DNA of 64,000 bases from Desulfarculus baarsii DSM 2075 (GTDB taxonomy: Bacteria; Desulfobacterota; Desulfarculia; Desulfarculales; Desulfarculaceae): assembly GCF_000143965.1 (NCBI RefSeq), contig NC_014365.1, positions 461,501 to 525,500 on the forward strand, given 5' to 3'. The position numbers were made by a program, and so were the translations under genes. How positions within the stretch are numbered: position 1 is the first letter of the stretch; the number at the start of each line of letters is the position of its first letter. A model generated the notes under the pieces. The model was not told the DNA's origin, made no database searches, and saw nothing but the letters and a program-made list of their open reading frames with translations. This document shows, in pieces, positions 60,487 through 64,000 of the stretch.

Positions 60487-60533
60487 GACGCCCTCCGTGA
60501 TCGGCATGGATCGTTGCTGACGCATCCCGTCAA

Positions 60534-60549
60534 TGCAGGGGACGTGCCA
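60534..60549 (-). promoter_or_regulatory. Sigma-54 promoter of the DHWNVP gene
   Basis: On the minus strand TGGCACGTCCCCTGCA: the -24 block is exact and the -12 block is CTGCA, with correct spacing. Start expected near 60523, leaving a leader of about 37 nt before ATG 60486. The -12 block matches that of the sigma-54 promoter at 23713. Confidence 0.85.
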
Positions 60550-60629
60550 CGGAGGTTTATTGGCCGAAACACCAATTAGAACGAAGTGTTGTTGTCTGGC
60601 GGGCGTTCGCGGGCGTTTGTTGTGTCATT

Positions 60630-60687
60630 CCAAAATGGAATTGTTAGCTTGTTATTGTTTCCAAAATGGTAAATTGGGCCAAAATGG
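60630..60687 (-). promoter_or_regulatory. Three CCAAAATGG sites: candidate activator-binding array
   Basis: CCAAAATGG occurs at 60630-60638, 60661-60669 and 60679-60687 (start-to-start 31 and 18 bp). Each is a small palindrome, CCA-AAA-TGG; the first extends to ATTCCAAAATGGAAT. They lie about 110, 140 and 160 bp upstream of the predicted start of the DHWNVP gene, the usual distance for enhancer sites of sigma-54 activators, one of which is encoded eight bases away. Confidence 0.75.
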
Positions 60688-60695
60688 TGGGGTTT

Positions 60696-62315
<1,620 letters not shown>

Positions 62316-62336
62316 GGCGAGCCCTCCCCGCCGCCG

Positions 62337-62990
62337 CTAGCGGCGGGCCAGCTCCAGGGACTTGAGCATGGCGTCCATGACGTCCTGGGCCAGGGAGGTG
62401 CTCTGGGCCGGGCAATAGGCCTGAAGCATCAGGTTGGCCCCGGGCATCAGCACGGTGTGGATGTCGAACTGCTGGCCGCTGGCGCGGTCGGTCATGGAGG
62501 CGACGATGTAGCGGCACTGGATGTTGGCGTAGGTCACCGCGCCCTCGCTTTTGATCTGGGCGCCCATCTGCTGGAGGTTGCCGGTCATGGCCTGATCGGT
62601 GGCCTGAAAGAGCTGGGCGTTCATGGTGGCGCTGAGGGTCAGGTTGATGTTGGCCCCGGGCATGGCGAAGTTGTAGGTGGCCACCGTGCCGGTCATGCCT
62701 TGGGGCAGGTTGAGGCGAAACTGGCCCATGGCGTCGGTGAACCGCTGGCCGGGCTGAACCTGCTGCTGCTGCTGGGGCTGCTGCTGATATGGCTGTTGAT
62801 ATTGGGGTTGCTGCTGAGGTTGCTGCTGGGTGTTGCCGCCCACGGCGGGATAGGGCGATTGGGGGGTGGTCGGGGCCTGGTTGTAGCCGCCGAAGGGGTT
62901 GCCGACCTGGGCCAGGGCCAAGCCGCCGAGAATCAAACCGAGGGCGACGGCCAGGGCCGTGAGGATGATTTTGCGAGCTGCCGCGCGCAT
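62337..62990 (-). CDS. Exported protein with Gln-rich linker, unknown function
   Basis: A 217-aa protein with a signal peptide (residues about 1-28), a low-complexity Gln/Pro/Tyr-rich linker (about 45-80, QQQPQYQQPYQQQPQ), and a globular C-terminal domain (about 85-217, FTDAMGQFRLNLPQGMTGTVATY ... IQCRYIVASMTDRASGQQFDIHTVL). The domain resembles in style periplasmic proteins that bind partners, but I recognise no family. It ends 22 bp before the V4R activator gene on the same strand, so the two may be co-transcribed. Its promoter shares an 11-bp sequence with the divergent protease promoter. Confidence 0.7.
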   Translation of the reverse strand: MRAAARKIILTALAVALGLILGGLALAQVGNPFGGYNQAPTTPQSPYPAVGGNTQQQPQQQPQYQQPYQQQPQQQQQVQPGQRFTDAMGQFRLNLPQGMTGTVATYNFAMPGANINLTLSATMNAQLFQATDQAMTGNLQQMGAQIKSEGAVTYANIQCRYIVASMTDRASGQQFDIHTVLMPGANLMLQAYCPAQSTSLAQDVMDAMLKSLELARR

Positions 62991-63057
62991 GGGACGCCTC
63001 CGAAAAACCTGGAACGATTACCGTCAAACTCCGCCCGCCGCCGGGCCGGATTCGGTC

Positions 63058-63140
63058 ATTTTAGCACAACGAAAACGGGCCGAAAGACGTTTGTTGGCCG
63101 CAAGCAACGGCTTTGCCGCCGGCCGACGTTGTGCTAACAT
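63058..63140. promoter_or_regulatory. Divergent promoter pair sharing an 11-bp inverted sequence
   Basis: TTAGCACAACG (63061-63071) and its reverse complement CGTTGTGCTAA (63127-63137) lie between two divergent genes. Each half overlaps an extended -10: TGC-TAAAAT on the minus strand (63058-63066) and TGC-TAACAT on the plus strand (63132-63140, with TTGCCG at 63113-63118 and a 16-bp spacer). The same TGCTAACAT also precedes the MBL gene at 26711. Confidence 0.5.
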
Positions 63141-63178
63141 CAGTGGGCCTGCCGGGAGCCGTCGCGAGGAGCGTTGTC

Positions 63179-64000
63179 ATGCCGCATTTTCTGTCCAGCC
63201 GTCGTTGGGGATTTTTTGTGGCCGTGGTCGTGGCCCTGGCCTGCTTGGCCGCGCCGCCCGCCGCCCAGGCCGACCAGACGCGCAAGGTCTGGCCGTTGTT
63301 CTACGGGACCGACGATGAAGGCAAGCCGACCGGCCGCGCCATGGAGATGACCGTGGGCCTGGCCCCCTCCAACGTGGGCGAGGCGCGGGTGGGCTTTTTC
63401 GAATCGGAGTTCATGGGCGCCGGCGAACAGTGGCGCGCCGCCGGTTGGATGGCCTCGGTGGTCTCGGCGCTCTACGCCGGCAAGCCGCCCTCGCTGTGGC
63501 GCGTCTATTTCGACGTGCCCGGCAACATCGACGGCCCCTCGGCCGGCGGACTGATGACCAGCACCGTCCTGTCGCTGGTGCTGGGCCAGCCCATGCTGCC
63601 CGATGTGACCATGACCGGCACCATCAACCCCGACGGCTCCATCGGCCCGGTGGGAGGCATCTACTACAAGCTGGCCGGGGCCAAGGCCGCCGGCATGCGC
63701 AAGGTGCTCATCCCCGCCGGCGGCTCCACCGAAAAGCTGGGCGACGGCAAGAGCGCCGACCTGATCGCCCGCGGTCGTGAACTGGGGCTCCAGGTCGTGC
63801 CCGTGGCCGACGTGGCCGAGGCCTACCAGCACCTCACCGGCCGAGCCCTGGCCACCCTGCCCGACGACGGCCGCGCCTTCCGCCTGCCCACCCGCACCAA
63901 CGAGGCCCTGCAAAACTCCTATCGCCGCTGGGCCGCCAAATACGACGAAGCCACCGCCAACATGCGCGCCAACAGCGCCGCCGTGCCCAAGCGCTTCCAC
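63179..64000 (+). CDS. Secreted Lon-like (S16) protease domain protein, cut by the window edge
   Basis: 274 codons are visible and the frame is open at the right edge. A signal peptide covers about residues 1-31 (ending AAQADQT). The S16 domain follows, with the catalytic Ser in NIDGPSAGGLMTS and the Lys in GIYYKLAGAKAAGM, the Ser-Lys dyad of Lon peptidases; TGTINPDGSIGPVGG is the conserved turn. No ATPase domain precedes it, so this is an exported, ATP-independent Lon-like peptidase. ATG 63179 has GAGGAGCG upstream. No partner is visible before the edge. Confidence 0.88.
   Translation, partial: MPHFLSSRRWGFFVAVVVALACLAAPPAAQADQTRKVWPLFYGTDDEGKPTGRAMEMTVGLAPSNVGEARVGFFESEFMGAGEQWRAAGWMASVVSALYAGKPPSLWRVYFDVPGNIDGPSAGGLMTSTVLSLVLGQPMLPDVTMTGTINPDGSIGPVGGIYYKLAGAKAAGMRKVLIPAGGSTEKLGDGKSADLIARGRELGLQVVPVADVAEAYQHLTGRALATLPDDGRAFRLPTRTNEALQNSYRRWAAKYDEATANMRANSAAVPKRFH

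Overview
This is 64 kb of high-GC DNA (roughly two thirds G+C by eye) from what looks like a strictly anaerobic sulfate reducer of the Desulfobacterota (former Deltaproteobacteria). The main pointers are a dissimilatory-type sulfate adenylyltransferase (sat), an anaerobe-type nif operon with nifI1/nifI2 between nifH and nifD, a NifD carrying the extra segment seen in clostridial/deltaproteobacterial enzymes, several sigma-54 promoters, and DUF362, YkgJ and HD-GYP proteins. A Desulfarculus-like organism is my best guess from memory and is not proven here. I see no rRNA, tRNA, CRISPR array or transposase.

Layout. 1-5.7 kb: end of a hybrid histidine kinase, a carboxymuconolactone-decarboxylase-like protein, a cyclase-family hydrolase, a SAM methyltransferase, HtpX and a periplasmic HtrA protease. 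5.7-12.5 kb (minus strand): ileS-lspA-lgt-gcvH in a tight operon, then LysM and DUF362-ferredoxin genes. 12.6-17.2 kb (plus): an HDOD protein with a degenerate kinase domain, a remnant of a GNAT toxin-antitoxin-like module split by a small mobile element, a sugar-nucleotide epimerase and ybaK. 17.2-29 kb: an FG-GAP lipoprotein-assembly-like secreted protein, a zinc-ribbon protein with queD, sat, paaK, a second copy of the same mobile element, a probable sigma-54-driven small RNA, a double M16 peptidase, an MBL hydrolase, a Yip1-family protein and a GNAT. 29-31 kb: a DbpA/DeaD-type RNA helicase behind a leader that contains its own terminator.

31.5-42.7 kb is one minus-strand nitrogen-fixation operon transcribed from a sigma-54 promoter: nifH, nifI1, nifI2, nifD, nifK, a NifB-like paralog without its radical-SAM cysteines, a [2Fe-2S] ferredoxin gene broken by an in-frame TAA, nifE, nifN, nifB and an HMG-CoA-lyase-family gene. 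NifH/D/K are the enzyme, NifB/E/N build the FeMo cofactor, and NifI1/I2 are the ammonium switch-off pair. nifV, nifA, nifS and nifU are not in the window. Upstream lies a Trk/Ktr potassium uptake pair.

45-48 kb: surE, two small Cys-rich proteins and an HD-GYP phosphodiesterase. 48-57.3 kb (minus): a polysaccharide cluster (initiating sugar transferase, Wzt-type ABC ATPase, coiled-coil methyltransferase, a fused double glycosyltransferase, a second glycosyltransferase and a polytopic membrane protein), with no Wzm permease visible. 57.4-60 kb: dksA, moaC, dnaJ, rpoZ. 60-62.3 kb: a V4R-domain sigma-54 activator directly followed by a small secreted protein with two DHWNVP motifs, whose promoter is a clear -24/-12 element with three upstream CCAAAATGG sites. 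The window ends in a secreted Lon-like (S16) protease cut by the edge.

The observations I rate highest are: the cysteine-less NifB paralog; the two hairpin-string mobile elements with 15-bp terminal inverted repeats and exact 5-bp target duplications; the sigma-54 small RNA; the self-contained V4R activator/DHWNVP regulon; the terminator-containing helicase leader; and the interrupted nif ferredoxin.
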